Assembly (NCBI GenBank): GCA_964034945.1
Contig: OZ035960.1
Coordinates: 115,919,824-115,983,823 of the forward strand
Source of the DNA: Chrysopilus asiliformis
Lineage: Eukaryota; Arthropoda; Insecta; Diptera; Rhagionidae
DNA length: 64,000 nucleotides
Direction: 5' to 3'
Part shown: piece by piece, positions 50,001 through 61,386 of the stretch
Position numbering within the stretch: the first letter of the stretch is position 1
Layout of the letters: each line of letters begins with the position of its first letter
Notes under the pieces: generated by a model
Databases searched by the model: none
What the model saw: only the letters and a program-made list of their open reading frames with translations
Told to the model about the DNA's origin: nothing
Position numbers and translations under genes: made by a program

Positions 50001-53000
50001 CAAAATTTACAATTTTTGAGTTGTGACAGTCTTCCTTCGGAGTAGCGATATATATTCTCTTTTTTCCGTTTGGTTCAACAAACAAATTTAAGAAGTGAAA
50101 TTGAAATGAATACGCACTGTTTTACGTACTAAGTCTATATGAGTGTATCTATACCAATTTTTAACTCATGCGTCCTGGCATAAAAACGGAAGCCATGATT
50201 TAATCTTATTTTTAATAATCTTGCAAACGTTACCGAGTTAAACTTCGGTAACTCTGTAACCAACAACCCATCAACTGTACTTCATCCCACTTCTTTATTT
50301 TATCCACAAGTCTTATGTACAAACGGCGCAGTGAGCAAAGCAAACACAAAGAAATGACCTAAAAAACAAAAATGTTCTTACTGAAAAGCATTGCCAGACG
50401 GTTGGGAGAAATAAAATTTTATAGTGAGTCATTTCCCCATCTGGATGATCCAATTGAATGATTTCTCCTATTTATTCGATTAAACTATGATATTGGAAAA
50501 TTTGCAAGTTTTCTCCTTTTATAATATTTAATCACAAAAATTGACATTTTTTTTATTATTTTTTTTTTACAAAAAAGATTATTTTCTTCACATCATGTTT
50601 GATGTTATTCTACATACAGTCGAAATTGGTCCACGAACATTACATTTTCATTATAGCAAACCTTCAATATATTTTAAAGTTTATAGGCCCTATCACAGAA
50701 TCCGATACGAATAGTTCGGATCGTAAACTCAATGTTGTTGTTGGTATAAAAACAATGTTGTTGTTGGTATAAACAAAAATTGTAGATTTAGGTATAACAA
50801 AAATTGTAAATATGAAAAAAAAAATAATAAACAAAAATTAAATGCTTACAGTCATTGGACCGAAGTTCCTCATTCTCTGCCATTGTATCAGGTTGTCGCT
50901 CCTGACTTCGTCTTTTGGGAGGAGCTCCAGTTGGCGCCTTGAATGTCACATTAAATTGATCCGAAACAAAATTTTCAACAAAGACGTCTTGTTCCGATCG
51001 TTTTGAAAATGGATTAAAGATTTTCTTCTCACTTTCCATTGGTTGACATTTACTGTCAATATCAATAGAAGGCTCTGTACAATTTCCATTTTTAACAGGT
51101 GATGATTGCATTGAAAACGACATGTCTACATCCATTGGTTCAAGCATGTTGTTCATTGAGACGACATCCTGATTGGATGAAGCATCTCCAAATTCGTTTA
51201 TTTGAATCGCAGGAGTTTCAAGAGGAAATGGAACACTGTCACTGGCACCAAATTGATCCAAGTTTATTGTTGTGTTGACTATTTCAGCATTAGTTAAATT
51301 TTTGTTGCACTTTTCGAGATTTTCGTGTTCAATGGAATCGCCCATGGCATCAAAAGTACCATCAAAACTCGGTGGACTATTGTCAACGGAGGCATTTAAT
51401 AAATTTCCCTCAGCTTGAGGTAGAATTGATCCTGTAGGATTATTATGATCAAAAGTGTTGTTTAATAAAGCTCCTCTAGCGCCGCGTACAACGAAATTTG
51501 CTGTAGAATTTAATGCTTCCGAACTGGGAGCGAACGTTGTACTTAATCGATCCGAGTTAATTACTTTTGTGCTTCCATACGACGCGAGGGAGAATTCCTT
51601 ATTATCGAAAGTTTTATCCAGCGATGATACACCGGAAGTTGTGATTGGTAGCAAATTTTTGGGCGTATCTGAGCTCGATTCCACCGCATTTACTAAAATT
51701 TCTATAGATTCATTCACTAAAAAATCAGCAGTTTGTTCTGCGGTAGGATTTATCAGATTGTTCTTATTAGAATTGCTGTTTGAAAGTTCATTATGAGTAT
51801 TATTTGGTGTTAGAGACTCGGTGATAAATGTTTTTGATTCAGAAAGGTTCGTCTCGACAACACTATCAATGAGTGCATCTATGGGACAATCTGGCCTTAA
51901 CAATTCGTTGGTTGAAGTAATTTCAATTGTTTCACCAAAAGTTTCATTTACAATTTCATTTGAAGATGGTTTCATGTCTTCATCAATTGGATTGAATTCT
52001 TGTTTCATTTCAATAATTTGTTGTAGATTTGCAACAGAATCTAGTTCAGGCACTGTTGTCGAGTCCGGGGTTGAAATTGTGACATTTACACGATCCAAGG
52101 TGATTATTTCCTGTAAGTCAACAGTATCCAATGTGCTGCTGTCGATGGTTTCAACATTTTGCGAACTTACTGATGATACGACGTTATTCCATTGAATGCT
52201 ACGGCGATTTAATTCTGTTTCATTTAAACCTAGAGTGCTTTCAATATATGATTGACATTCGGTGAATGTCTCATCGTCGGATGAAATTCCACTGTTACCT
52301 TCATGACTTAAGACGTTTGGCTGGAGAGAATTGGAATTGTGTCCTGGTTTTGTAATTTAAATGAAAAAATAAATACAGAAAAAAGTGAAATAAATAAATA
52401 GTACAAAACAAATAAAACAATAAGTTTTGTTAATTAAAAATTAATTGTAAAGATTCAAAGTTCATAATAGACTCAGAAATTCAGTACAACATAGACCATG
52501 CAAGATTAAAAAAAAATGTCTCCCCATTTGATTGTATCAAAATTCAATCTAGTCAAAAAAGCTGGGCACCAATCATGTATTCCGACGCGTCTCTGTCTTT
52601 CGACTTCGACGCAGCTTTTAACTCTTGACTTCGCCATATCAGCAGCTTCAAATTTCCTGGAGTGACAGTCAGAATCACGTTTCGATTCATAGTGACGATT
52701 CCGCGAAATTTCAAGCTGCAGATATGGCGAAGTCAAGAATTAAAAGCTGCGTCGAAGTCGAAAGACAGAGACGCGTCGGAATACATGATTGGTGCCCGGG
52801 GTTTTAAGTCTTAATTGTTTAAGTAAATCTAATCATATTATCCTCTACTCCCCATAATTCTTTTTGTCATTCATGGTGCAATGTATAGAAAGTAATGTTT
52901 TTGTATCGAACGTAAACTATTTTTGTCCATTTCCGCTTAAGCGATCAAATAAAAAATTTAGACTTAAGTTTAGTTAAGTGGAACTTAAATTGGTATGTTG

Positions 53001-54676
53001 AATGTTGCATCTTTAAATTCCTTTTTTAAAAATTCATACGCATATCATGACTTTTTTCGTTCATATTGAAACGAGTAACTTTACTGACCTGTGGACTGAT
53101 CGATCTGAAGATTATTTAAACTGGCAGTTAATTGTGACACTAAACTGTCATTGGCATCCGGTGAATCTGTAGCTACAATTTAAAGTGCCAAGAAACTAAG
53201 AAAACTACTCAGAATTGTTACGAATATTTTATGCTTACCAATTTTTGGTTGAACGTTAACAATATCTGGAAGTATTGAAGTGCTGCAAATATCCTTCAAG
53301 GAATTCACTTCAAATCTCTTTTCATCAAAATTTGATAAATCTGCTTTGTCTGATAGAATTGTGATAGAATAATAAATAAATCAGTATTCATCCTCCAAAT
53401 TAAAAAAAAACGATTACAAAATACTGACCGTCTTTTAGTTGAAAATCTCTTTCATTATTTTCTTCTTTGATTGAATTTCCACCTTGTCTCACTTCGGCTA
53501 ATTGATTTGGCTGCTTCGATGATTTTCCACTGGTATGGTTTGCCTGTCCGTATAAAATATTAACGTTATAACACAAATAAGCACTTGCAATATTATTTAT
53601 CAATAAATTTAAAAAATCAGCCATCATTGTTGGAATCGATAATAAAAAAATAATTTTAAAAAATCTCCAAGGAAAAAATATTTTCGCATAGATTTTTGTA
53701 GCATTCATAGAAACTTTATTTTATTTGAATGTTTGAACGGTAAAATTTTAAGAGTATTTTGTAGAAAAATATAATATTATTATCATTTGTCAATAGTTTC
53801 GTATACATTCAAAATTTCCACGTTGCTCAGATTTTTCAAGGATTAAATTAGACAGTAATCAACATTACCCGGCCCTTACACGCGTCTGTAGAGCTGACAC
53901 AGTCGCTGACACAGTCTCGTGTAAATGCACTGACTGCCAGTTCGCTAAATGCCTTCTAATTCGTTGTCAGTAATTTGACATTTGGAGTCTGTGCTATTGA
54001 CAGACTTTATAGTCGCGTGTAAAGGCCGGGTTACTTTTATTATCTTCTTGTCTTGTTTATAAAATGAATTTCTATTTATTTCATGATGTCGGTGGAATTA
54101 ACTTTTGTTCAATCTTTTATACTTTTATCACAAAGTCCTACCAGTTGGGAACCCAATTACAGATTATGATTTTGAAAAGATAAACGAAATTGTCAATGTA
54201 TGATCTGAAGTACACTTAAATTAATTTCGTGTTCAAGATGTTTTAATTTTGATATATGAAATAATATTAAAACGAATACACTGATCGACAAATATTTGTA
54301 GATGATGTGTGAAAATAAATTGTGCGCATTTGGGCAAGGTTACAATTTGCAATGAAAAAGTACGGAAATTTAGAGCAGACACTGAGGTTCAGAGTTTTCA
54401 AATATGTTGCCAAAATATTCATCTATTTTAAACTTAGATAAACCCATGAGCTCTAGATGAGATTAACAAAAAAGTGTTGGACGAATGTTAGCAAAAGCAG
54501 GGAGGAAACAGCTGATCTAAATTGATGTATGAAAGTCGAGAAAAAATAAAATTGTAAACCTCGTCATCCATAATTATTCTATCGGCAGCTGATGGAACCA
54601 TTGTATTGTCATGATCGTTGTCTAGATTAACTACACTTTTGGGCCGATTTATTATTTTTGACAAAATAAAATCCAT
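47028..54676 (-). CDS. tacc: TACC (transforming acidic coiled-coil) centrosome protein
   Basis: Twelve coding exons: 54676-54560, 53543-53429, 53349-53239, 53172-53089, 52343-50850, 49213-48765, 48699-48623, 48560-48495, 47819-47715, 47647-47486, 47422-47273 and 47211-47028; 1037 aa in frame. TACC binds Msps/chTOG and stabilises spindle and centrosomal microtubules. The N-terminal four-fifths are acidic, Ser/Thr/Asn-rich and probably disordered, with [10 protein letters not shown] and [13 protein letters not shown] as the more conserved patches. Residues from about 816 to the end are a continuous coiled coil, the TACC domain, closing with [13 protein letters not shown], a family hallmark. Acceptor 10 is a GCAGCAG tandem site, so one Ser can be in or out. 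Exon 1 starts at the ATG at 54676; a possible alternative first exon lies at 59993-60091. Sure of the family from the C-terminus. Confidence 0.9.
49788..50051. mobile_element. 264-bp element with about 39-bp inverted ends, in tacc intron 5
   Basis: The left end reads ATATCGCTACTCCGGAGGAA and continues into GACTGTCACAACTC. The right end is its near-perfect reverse complement (GAGTTGTGACAGTC, then TTCCTTCGGAGTAGCGATAT). The interior is AT-rich and non-coding. Non-autonomous DNA transposon, family unknown. Confidence 0.75.
50684..50775. mobile_element. Partial copy 2 of the 129-bp MITE, in tacc intron 5
   Basis: Matches the left half of 56023-56151 (AGGCCCTATCACAGAATCCG, then CGTAAACTCAATGTTGTTGTT) but lacks the right arm. 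A second ACAATGTTGTTGTTGGTATAA follows, a small internal duplication. Confidence 0.7.
52563..52799. mobile_element. 237-bp foldback element in tacc intron 4
   Basis: Arms of about 98 bp (52563-52660 and 52702-52799) are close reverse complements. The left arm has GTATTCCGACGCGTCTCTGT; the right arm has ACAGAGACGCGTCGGAATAC. The centre is about 41 bp. Both strands therefore show the same short open frame, which is not a gene. Confidence 0.8.
53866..54032. mobile_element. 167-bp MITE in tacc intron 1
   Basis: Ends TTACCCGGCCCTTACACGCG and CGCGTGTAAAGGCCGGGTTA are inverted. Inside are GCTGACACAGTCGCTGACACAG, a short direct repeat, and a GTCTGTGCTATTGACAGAC hairpin. No coding capacity. Confidence 0.75.
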
Positions 54677-56022
54677 CGCCAAACAATTTTCGTGAAAAAA
54701 GTTTTCAATAATTAATAAATATTATTGTCTGCGGTCTTTTGTCTTTAATTTTTTTTTGCCTATTGTTGAAGCATTTAGATTTCACGGCAGATGGAAAATA
54801 ATGCGATCGATCCACTTATGAACTCTGAACGGGTATTAATCAGTTCACTAGACCCGAACCAAACCGAACTCAACTGTACTGAAATAATTGTATTTTTACA
54901 CTGAAATTTCAATTCCTTCTAAAAGAGGATCATCATCTCCAATTCCCATGTAAATAGTTTCTATTCAGTATGTTTTAGATGCGGCATCTACATATTCTGT
55001 ACAAATGAATAAGACATGTGCCGAGGAAGAAGTGTTACACTGATCTATAGACAAATATATGAGGAAAATTATGATAATATCATCGTTTCGTGTGTAATAT
55101 TACGGGAAAACCTCTATACATTAAAGAAGGGGCGGAAAACTAAAAATAAAATACTAACATGAAGACAGAATGTATACTTGAAATGTCCAATGAATGAAAA
55201 AAATCTTGAGTTTTTAATGGGGTTCGTTGCCGTTCAGAGTTTCGCCGCGTTCAAATTGTTTTTTTTGGTGATTTTAATGAAAATTTAGAGCTGCGACATT
55301 TTGAAAATGAAAACTCCTTTTGTCGGATGTACGAGAATTACTTTCGCCAGACTTCATTTAGTTCTACGGCCGACGTTCAAATAAGAAAATCAAAAGATAT
55401 CAACATAAGCAACAGGCAGGCAGCGACCTCAGAAAAATATCCATTCACACCATATGTTTATTGGTGAATTGTTGATTCCTCTTTATGTTCTGATTTTTTG
55501 TTTTACACTAAGGCTGTCTTCTAGAGAAATTTACGAATGGAAAGCTTATAAAAAGGCGTCAATTTGATGTTTCAATGAGTGATTAGATTCGGGTAGGTAA
55601 TACTCTATATCTCACGTTTGCAGTTTCGGGATGCCGTGTTCAAATTATGGTCGTTCAAGCACTTGAGGTATAAAATTATGGGCTAAATTGATAAAAAAAA
55701 ACAAATATTGCGTGGATTTCGAAAGAAATTCTTCCTATTGTAGAGTGTCTCATGTCACAACTTCCAAAAAAATTCTGTCCCACTGCACCAGACACCTTTT
55801 TCCTTCCCTTCCCCCTCTTTACCCACTTCTTCTCGCCCCTCACCCTGCCCTTTTATTACAAAAAAAAAATGAAAAAAAGGTGTTTTAAACAGAATTCCAC
55901 AATTTATTTGATACATAATATTCCGATTGATGAAATTTTTTTAAATAATTAAAATATTTTCCTTGGACATTTGTATAAAAACGACTTTATAGTGTATGAA
56001 AATCAAGGATTGAAGAAATAAG

Positions 56023-56151
56023 AGGCCCTATTCCAGAATCCGATACGAATGATTCGGATCGTAAACTCAATGTTGTTGTTAGTGTTTTATACCAACAACA
56101 ACATTGAGTTTACGATCCGAATCATTCGTATCGGATTCTGTGATAGGGCCT
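56023..56151. mobile_element. 129-bp palindromic MITE, copy 3
   Basis: Starts AGGCCCTATTCCAGAATCCG and ends in the reverse complement, with GTAAACTCAATGTTGTTGTT in each arm and a spacer of about 10 bp. Its length equals that of copy 1 (7974-8102). It is the better preserved, near-perfect palindrome. Confidence 0.85.
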
Positions 56152-58024
56152 AAAATATTAGACAGTTCCATGTGGTTAGGTTATGATAATATCTATTGAT
56201 GAAGTTCGAACAATTTTCATATCTAGTCCAAAAATTAATCGTTAAGTTTAAAAAAATTATATCTGATCGGAATTTACATGAATGCAAAGTGTTGTATGAT
56301 AATTCTATATCTGTGTGTTCTTTTTATACAAATCGCTTGTCGAAAAAAATTTACTCTGATTATAAACAAACACACGAAATGCACTCGACATCCATAAGAC
56401 TTAGTACTTTTCATCAACAAACTCCCAAGGGCGAAAAAAACATTTTGAAATTTTCAAGATGTTATGTTCACCTTTTTGCTGCTTGGTGAATTTCCCATTT
56501 CTCTTTAATTTTCATTAATCACACTTCACTTCACTGATCATACAGCAGAGATTTCATATCTGTGTCAAATGAAAAACTCTATGTCAATTACTCGAAATTT
56601 TTGATAATGTAAAATTCCAATTAATGGCGTTGGCCTTTGTACTGTCTGATCTTTTCGCGTAAAAATTTGGTGTGCGACTGAACTGACTTTCCTTGCAAAT
56701 CTCACTAACAGGAATCGCGATCTATACGCGAATATCGTTGGCATGGCTGGATAAAAACAGAACAATGTACAACAACAATAGTTGCTATATGTATTAAATT
56801 ACTATGTGCGGAAAAACAAAAATGAAAGAAATTTCACTATCCAGAACTGGAAACTAATAGGGGATGACGTCAACAAAGTTAGAAGATTTTTAATGGAAAT
56901 CAATAGCTTTTAATGCACTTTCACTTGAACCAAAAAATGGATTAAATTTGGTCGGCCGTTCACTAGAGATTGTAGCGAAGCATTTGAATGAAGAAGCATT
57001 TTGAATTAATTTAACAAACATTTTTGACTTTTGTTGGTGGTAGAATTTTACTCTAAAATTTAATTCGTTCGGGTTTGAAAAAATTCCAATTTGTTTGTGT
57101 TGCATTAAACGGAGTCTGGACAAACATTAAAATCCAGCTAGCGAAAAAAAAAATTATTTCTTTATCCAAATTGGATTTCTGGCTTGTGTAATTAGCAAAT
57201 TTTTGAATACAATGAACTGCAGACTTTATTGTGACTCGCTGAGAATTTTAATTATTTGCTACGATTAGCTGTAGTATTTATGGGCAAGCGAGATACGGGG
57301 GATTTCCAATCAATTGCTGTGGTATATTCCATTTCCGCTGCAGGAAGTGATTGGTGGCATTCATGGCTATTCTGGAATCTGAAGTTAAAACGTAAAACTA
57401 AACTCAGTCGATTCGATTCGCCACTCATTTCGTATTTTGATATTCTGAAATTTGCAACGAGTAATTCTACCTTAAAAACGTTACTAGGTTCTATGCAATC
57501 GAACAGAAGTGAAACTTAGTGGATTCAAGAATATAAATTGCGTTCAATCGAGAGGAAATCGAACCAACTTATGCACCTTGAATGCGGCAACTTCATCATA
57601 AATCGATACACTTGTCTGCAGAAATCAGTGCATCATCGTTGTAAGGTAATCAATCAAAAATTTCACATAAATCAAATCAGAATAGAAACTTCTAAAACTT
57701 AATCATGGGTAGACACAGGACTAAAAAATGTTTTAGATGAACCTAATTAAAATATGTCGGATTATTTGTTTTATATAAACTAAGCAAAAGATTGACTGGT
57801 GTGTTTAATAGACTGAGTAATTAAATTGCGGTCTTCCAGTTATTTTTTTAAACAAAAAAAAGAAATATCTAGCTCGTCCTAAAAGCAAGACATTTCTGCG
57901 GAATAATACATCTCTTCAAGAACTTCTATCAACAAATCAGGGACCCAATTCAATTCTGTTCAAACTCCTAGATTTTTTACAAATTCAAAAATTAATATAA
58001 ATAGGGTTTCCTTTTATTTGTAAA

Positions 58025-58350
58025 CTAGCTTGCATACCCGTCGTTGCCGGGTTAAGTTTTTTCAATTTTTTTTTTGATGGTCTATGGTGGAGCTAAACTT
58101 CAGGCCAATCGGCTCGGTAGTTTCCCCGCGAAAGGGTAACATAGAGGAAGAGCTAAGTTTCGAGATCACTTTACCCCCTCCCCTTACTCCCCCCCACCCC
58201 TCGCGCTACTTTTCCGTATGCCTATGTTGGAACCAGAACTACCACAGACACTCATGCGAAATTTCAAATCAATCGGTTCAGCCGTGTTTGCGTGAAAGAG
58301 GAACAGACAGACAGACAGACAGACACCAACTCATTTTTATATATTAGTAT
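58025..58350 (+). repeat. Dispersed element with a CAGA-repeat tail
   Basis: It begins CTAGCTTGCATACCCGTCGT, with a CCCG...CGGG hairpin near the start, and ends in (CAGA)n then ATTTTTATATATTAGTATGA. The phrase AATCGGTTCAGCCGTGTTTG is typical of widespread insect repeats. The short plus frame 58084-58347 is not a gene. It may be a non-LTR or SINE-like remnant; class uncertain. A fragment of its start lies at 37673-37704. Confidence 0.55.
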
Positions 58351-59992
58351 GAGTATGATATGATATGATAAGACTAATTCACGACTAGATTCGGATTTAG
58401 CGACTCCAAATTAGCCCGAAAAGACTCTTATATCGTGTGCACCAGGAGAGGTGTCGGTTTGTGTAAAGATTTATTGTCGACTAAAGATTTCTTTCGACAA
58501 GACAGTCGATCGAAAATAAGTTACATGAGGCCACCCCTGCAATGGACAGGGTGGATGGTGTTCAAGGTCTGCCTCCAAGTAAAATGAATCGGAAGTTTAA
58601 ATCTGAAATCGTGGAAACATGAATAGAGCAAGTTGGTTTTTATTGTTTTTGTTAGAAGCTCAAAATGACAAATCGAAGCCCTTCAATTGTTTTAGGGTGT
58701 CTAATCAAGCTTATTCAGACCGATGGACATCAAAATGCTTTAAGTAACCAAACTTGAAACCAATTCACTGGAATTTCGAGGGTGGCTTAGGTAGAACTGC
58801 TGTGCTTTGACCCTTCGCTTCGTCACCAGGGGATCTAAATTTATATAAAGTACAACGCACAAGTCTATTTCCGGATTGTTTTGCTACATCTGTTAGGGGG
58901 CAAACTGCCAGACAAAACACGCAAAAATCGAATGAAAAGAAACGTTAAAAAACAAGGAACTCTTGCAGCTCCTCTATCCTTGGCAAAGTAAATACCTGGA
59001 GTTTAATGAAAATCAGCAACTTTAAACTTGAAATGGAATAATTACCCTGCAGTGCGGAGTATGAAGTTCGCCTCCTTCCCCTGATATTCGATGCAAAGAT
59101 TTTGTGTGGTCGAACAGCAAGACGGACGGAAGCCGGTAAATAGAAGCCAGGAGAAGGGTAATTTGAAATGTTGTGTTATCGGTCTGGGTCAAGATCAATA
59201 GTGCTTCAAATTCCTCCTGCCTTCTTATGTACTTGCTGCAGTTTCTAAACTGATGGCTGAAAGAAGGCGCAGGGAGGGCCCTTTATTTATAGTTTTCAAA
59301 TTGGGAGCGTGCAGATCTTTAGTCGAGCATAAAGCAAGACATGGTTGATTTTTTTATGTAGTAAAGGGCAGTAAAATTTAAAAACTCCTTCCCCTCTCCC
59401 CTTCGACTGACCGTCGATTTCCGCTGTCTGAGCGCGACCGAATTGCTTGAATGTAAGTAAATATTTTATCATTTGTGGCTGTTGTAAAAAAAACTAAAAA
59501 TAAGGCCGGACTGGACGTCACAAACCAAGGTAGATTCAGTGATTCTCTATGTTGACTTACCACCAAAGCTCTGAATCGAGAAACTACTGCGTTTCAACGC
59601 CAGGAACTATTTGATTTTGCAATGAGAAAACTAAACGTCCAACACCTCAATTATTGCACTGATTCGATTTGCATGGTTTTTTTTCTTGCACAGAACTCGA
59701 TTTTCAGTGTCTTCTGTTACAGCACGATGGAATAATTTACCTGATTCGCGACGAAGGCAACTGGCCGACCATTTTATTTGAAACTGCTGAATATTGCTGG
59801 AGGAGAGGCAGAGACTTTGAATTGCAAACACACCGCCTCAGTAGCTGCGCCCCAGACACAGTTAGGAATACGCAGGGCGAAAGATTCCTTCGCCCCGTTG
59901 CCTTCCATTCTACCAACGGTTTATTGTCTCTATTGTTTACGTGTTGTAGCGCATACAACATTACAGATATTAAATCTGTGTACTTTTCTTAC

Positions 59993-60091
59993 CATTTCAT
60001 TTAATTGTAGTTCTTTCAAAGCCGGTCTCCTTGAATCGCCGTTATTTAGCGCGTTTTCCGGATAATCCTCCATATTCCCACAAAGTTCCAT
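59993..60091 (-). CDS. Candidate alternative first coding exon (of tacc?)
   Basis: An ATG-started 33-codon exon (MELCGNMEDYPENALNNGDS, then RRPALKELQLNEM) ends exactly at a strong donor (ATG|GTAAGAAAAG). It ends in phase 0, the phase required by tacc exon 2 at 53543, the next same-strand exon with a phase-0 acceptor. The sequence has coding-like composition, unlike its surroundings. It could be a second promoter and N-terminus for tacc, about 6.4 kb upstream, or the first exon of another transcript. The join is inferred from phase and strand only. Confidence 0.45.
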
Positions 60092-61386
60092 TCGTTTTTC
60101 ACTCCAAGATATCGGTAATAGTCGAAATAACACTGGTTGCCACTAAATTCACACAAATTCTCCAAACACACTAGCGAAATGTATTAAAACGCGAGAAAAA
60201 ATTCCGTTTACGCAACAAGAATTTTCAAACATTTGTTTTCGTTTTGGCGTGAAGTTGGCAGCAATGCAGAGCGACGTGGGTGCGATGCATAAGACCTACT
60301 ATTCCATGAAATTATTTTCCGATCGAAAGGGAAATGATTAAAAAAAGAACTTTCGCAGCTAGTTGTATGGACTTCGAGCCTAATGGACTTATCGTTAGGT
60401 GCAAAATACCAAACTTTAAAACCACAATTTCCAGGTAGGCCTTAAGACGGTGTTTAGATGAAGCTGATCCAGGCGCCAGGCCATGAACGAAAAATATTAC
60501 TCGTGTTTACATTGAGATTGGAACTGAAACCGGAACGCCAAACAGTCAGTTTCAATGTGAAACGTGGAAACTGAACAAATTGACAATCGGTATAAAATAC
60601 ATATAATTCTGTGACAATTGAATTTGAATGAAATAAATTTTAAATATCCCATAAACAATGAAAAGTGAAAGAACAATTTAAAAATATATTAGGTGCAATT
60701 AACTGCTTTCTTTTAAATTTCTCGCAATATTGGTGCTTTGACAATTAAAATACAAATGACGGTAGAACACAAGTAATTTGACAGCAATCAGAGCACGACA
60801 GATGGAACTCTGAAAATGGAGATTTTAGTTTTGTGGTGCAATTTCCTATTGACACCCCCACTTCCTCGTCTTGCCAGTATTTTGACAGTTTCGTTCATGG
60901 CCTGGTGCCTAGATCGGCTAATCTAAACAGGCTCAAATAAACTAGAAAAATTTCAAATTTTTAAATAAAATCGGTTTACAAAAATATTGCTTTTATTTTT
61001 TCATAAATAATTTTCTGAACGAATTTAATTATATTTCGCGGAATTTATTAAATTGATTACTTAAAAATTAAATAACAAGATCGTAAAGAGTGTTTAAAGT
61101 TTTGATCTTCTTTTTCAAATATTTTTCACTTAACTCTAAAGACAGAAAAAAATATACTTCACATTTTTTGTAAATATAAATATAATTATTTTTAGTTATT
61201 ATAAATTAAAATTGAATAACATTCAATTATTTTTGTGATTTTTTGCTTAGGTTTTAATATGAAATATTTGGTTTTTATTCAATTACTTTATAGATCAGAT
61301 TCGGACTGTTTAAAAAAGAATTTTGCTAGTCTTTTTTAACATTATTGTTAATAACAGAAATAGTAAAAACTAACCATTATTAGTTA
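60092..61386. other. Region between the candidate exon and the SLC22-like gene
   Basis: The left part would be a promoter/5' UTR for the candidate exon. The centre is occupied by an inverted-repeat element (60447-60934). The right part is the very AT-rich 3' flank of the transporter gene. Confidence 0.5.
60447..60934. mobile_element. 488-bp element with about 45-bp inverted ends
   Basis: The left end contains GGCGCCAGGCCATGAACGAAA (60472-60492) and the right end TTTCGTTCATGGCCTGGTGCC (60889-60909). The outer parts (GTTTAGATGAAGC versus GGCTAATCTAAAC) also match. No coding capacity; non-autonomous. Confidence 0.7.

Larger units (their letters stand above)
54677..59992. other. Region upstream of the tacc exon 1
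   Basis: About 5.3 kb with no exon I can support other than repeats (56023-56151 and 58025-58350). If the exon at 59993-60091 belongs to tacc, this is intron. The frames at 55688-55952, 56196-56489 and 57256-57519 lack codon bias and family resemblance. Confidence 0.45.

Noticed and set aside
52506..52807. Twin open frames on both strands
   Set aside because: Both come from the arms of the same inverted-repeat element.
57256..57519. 87-codon plus-strand frame with Trp-rich middle
   Set aside because: No domain, no supporting splice sites and no promoter or poly(A) context. It may be chance; too weak to call.
58084..58347. 87-codon frame on the plus strand
   Set aside because: It lies wholly within the dispersed element and ends in the CAGA microsatellite (TDRQTDRH).
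59669..60065. Plus-strand frames of 95-111 codons around 59.7-60.0 kb
   Set aside because: Several overlapping frames on both strands with no family resemblance. Only the minus-strand piece with a strong donor (59993-60091) was kept, as a candidate.
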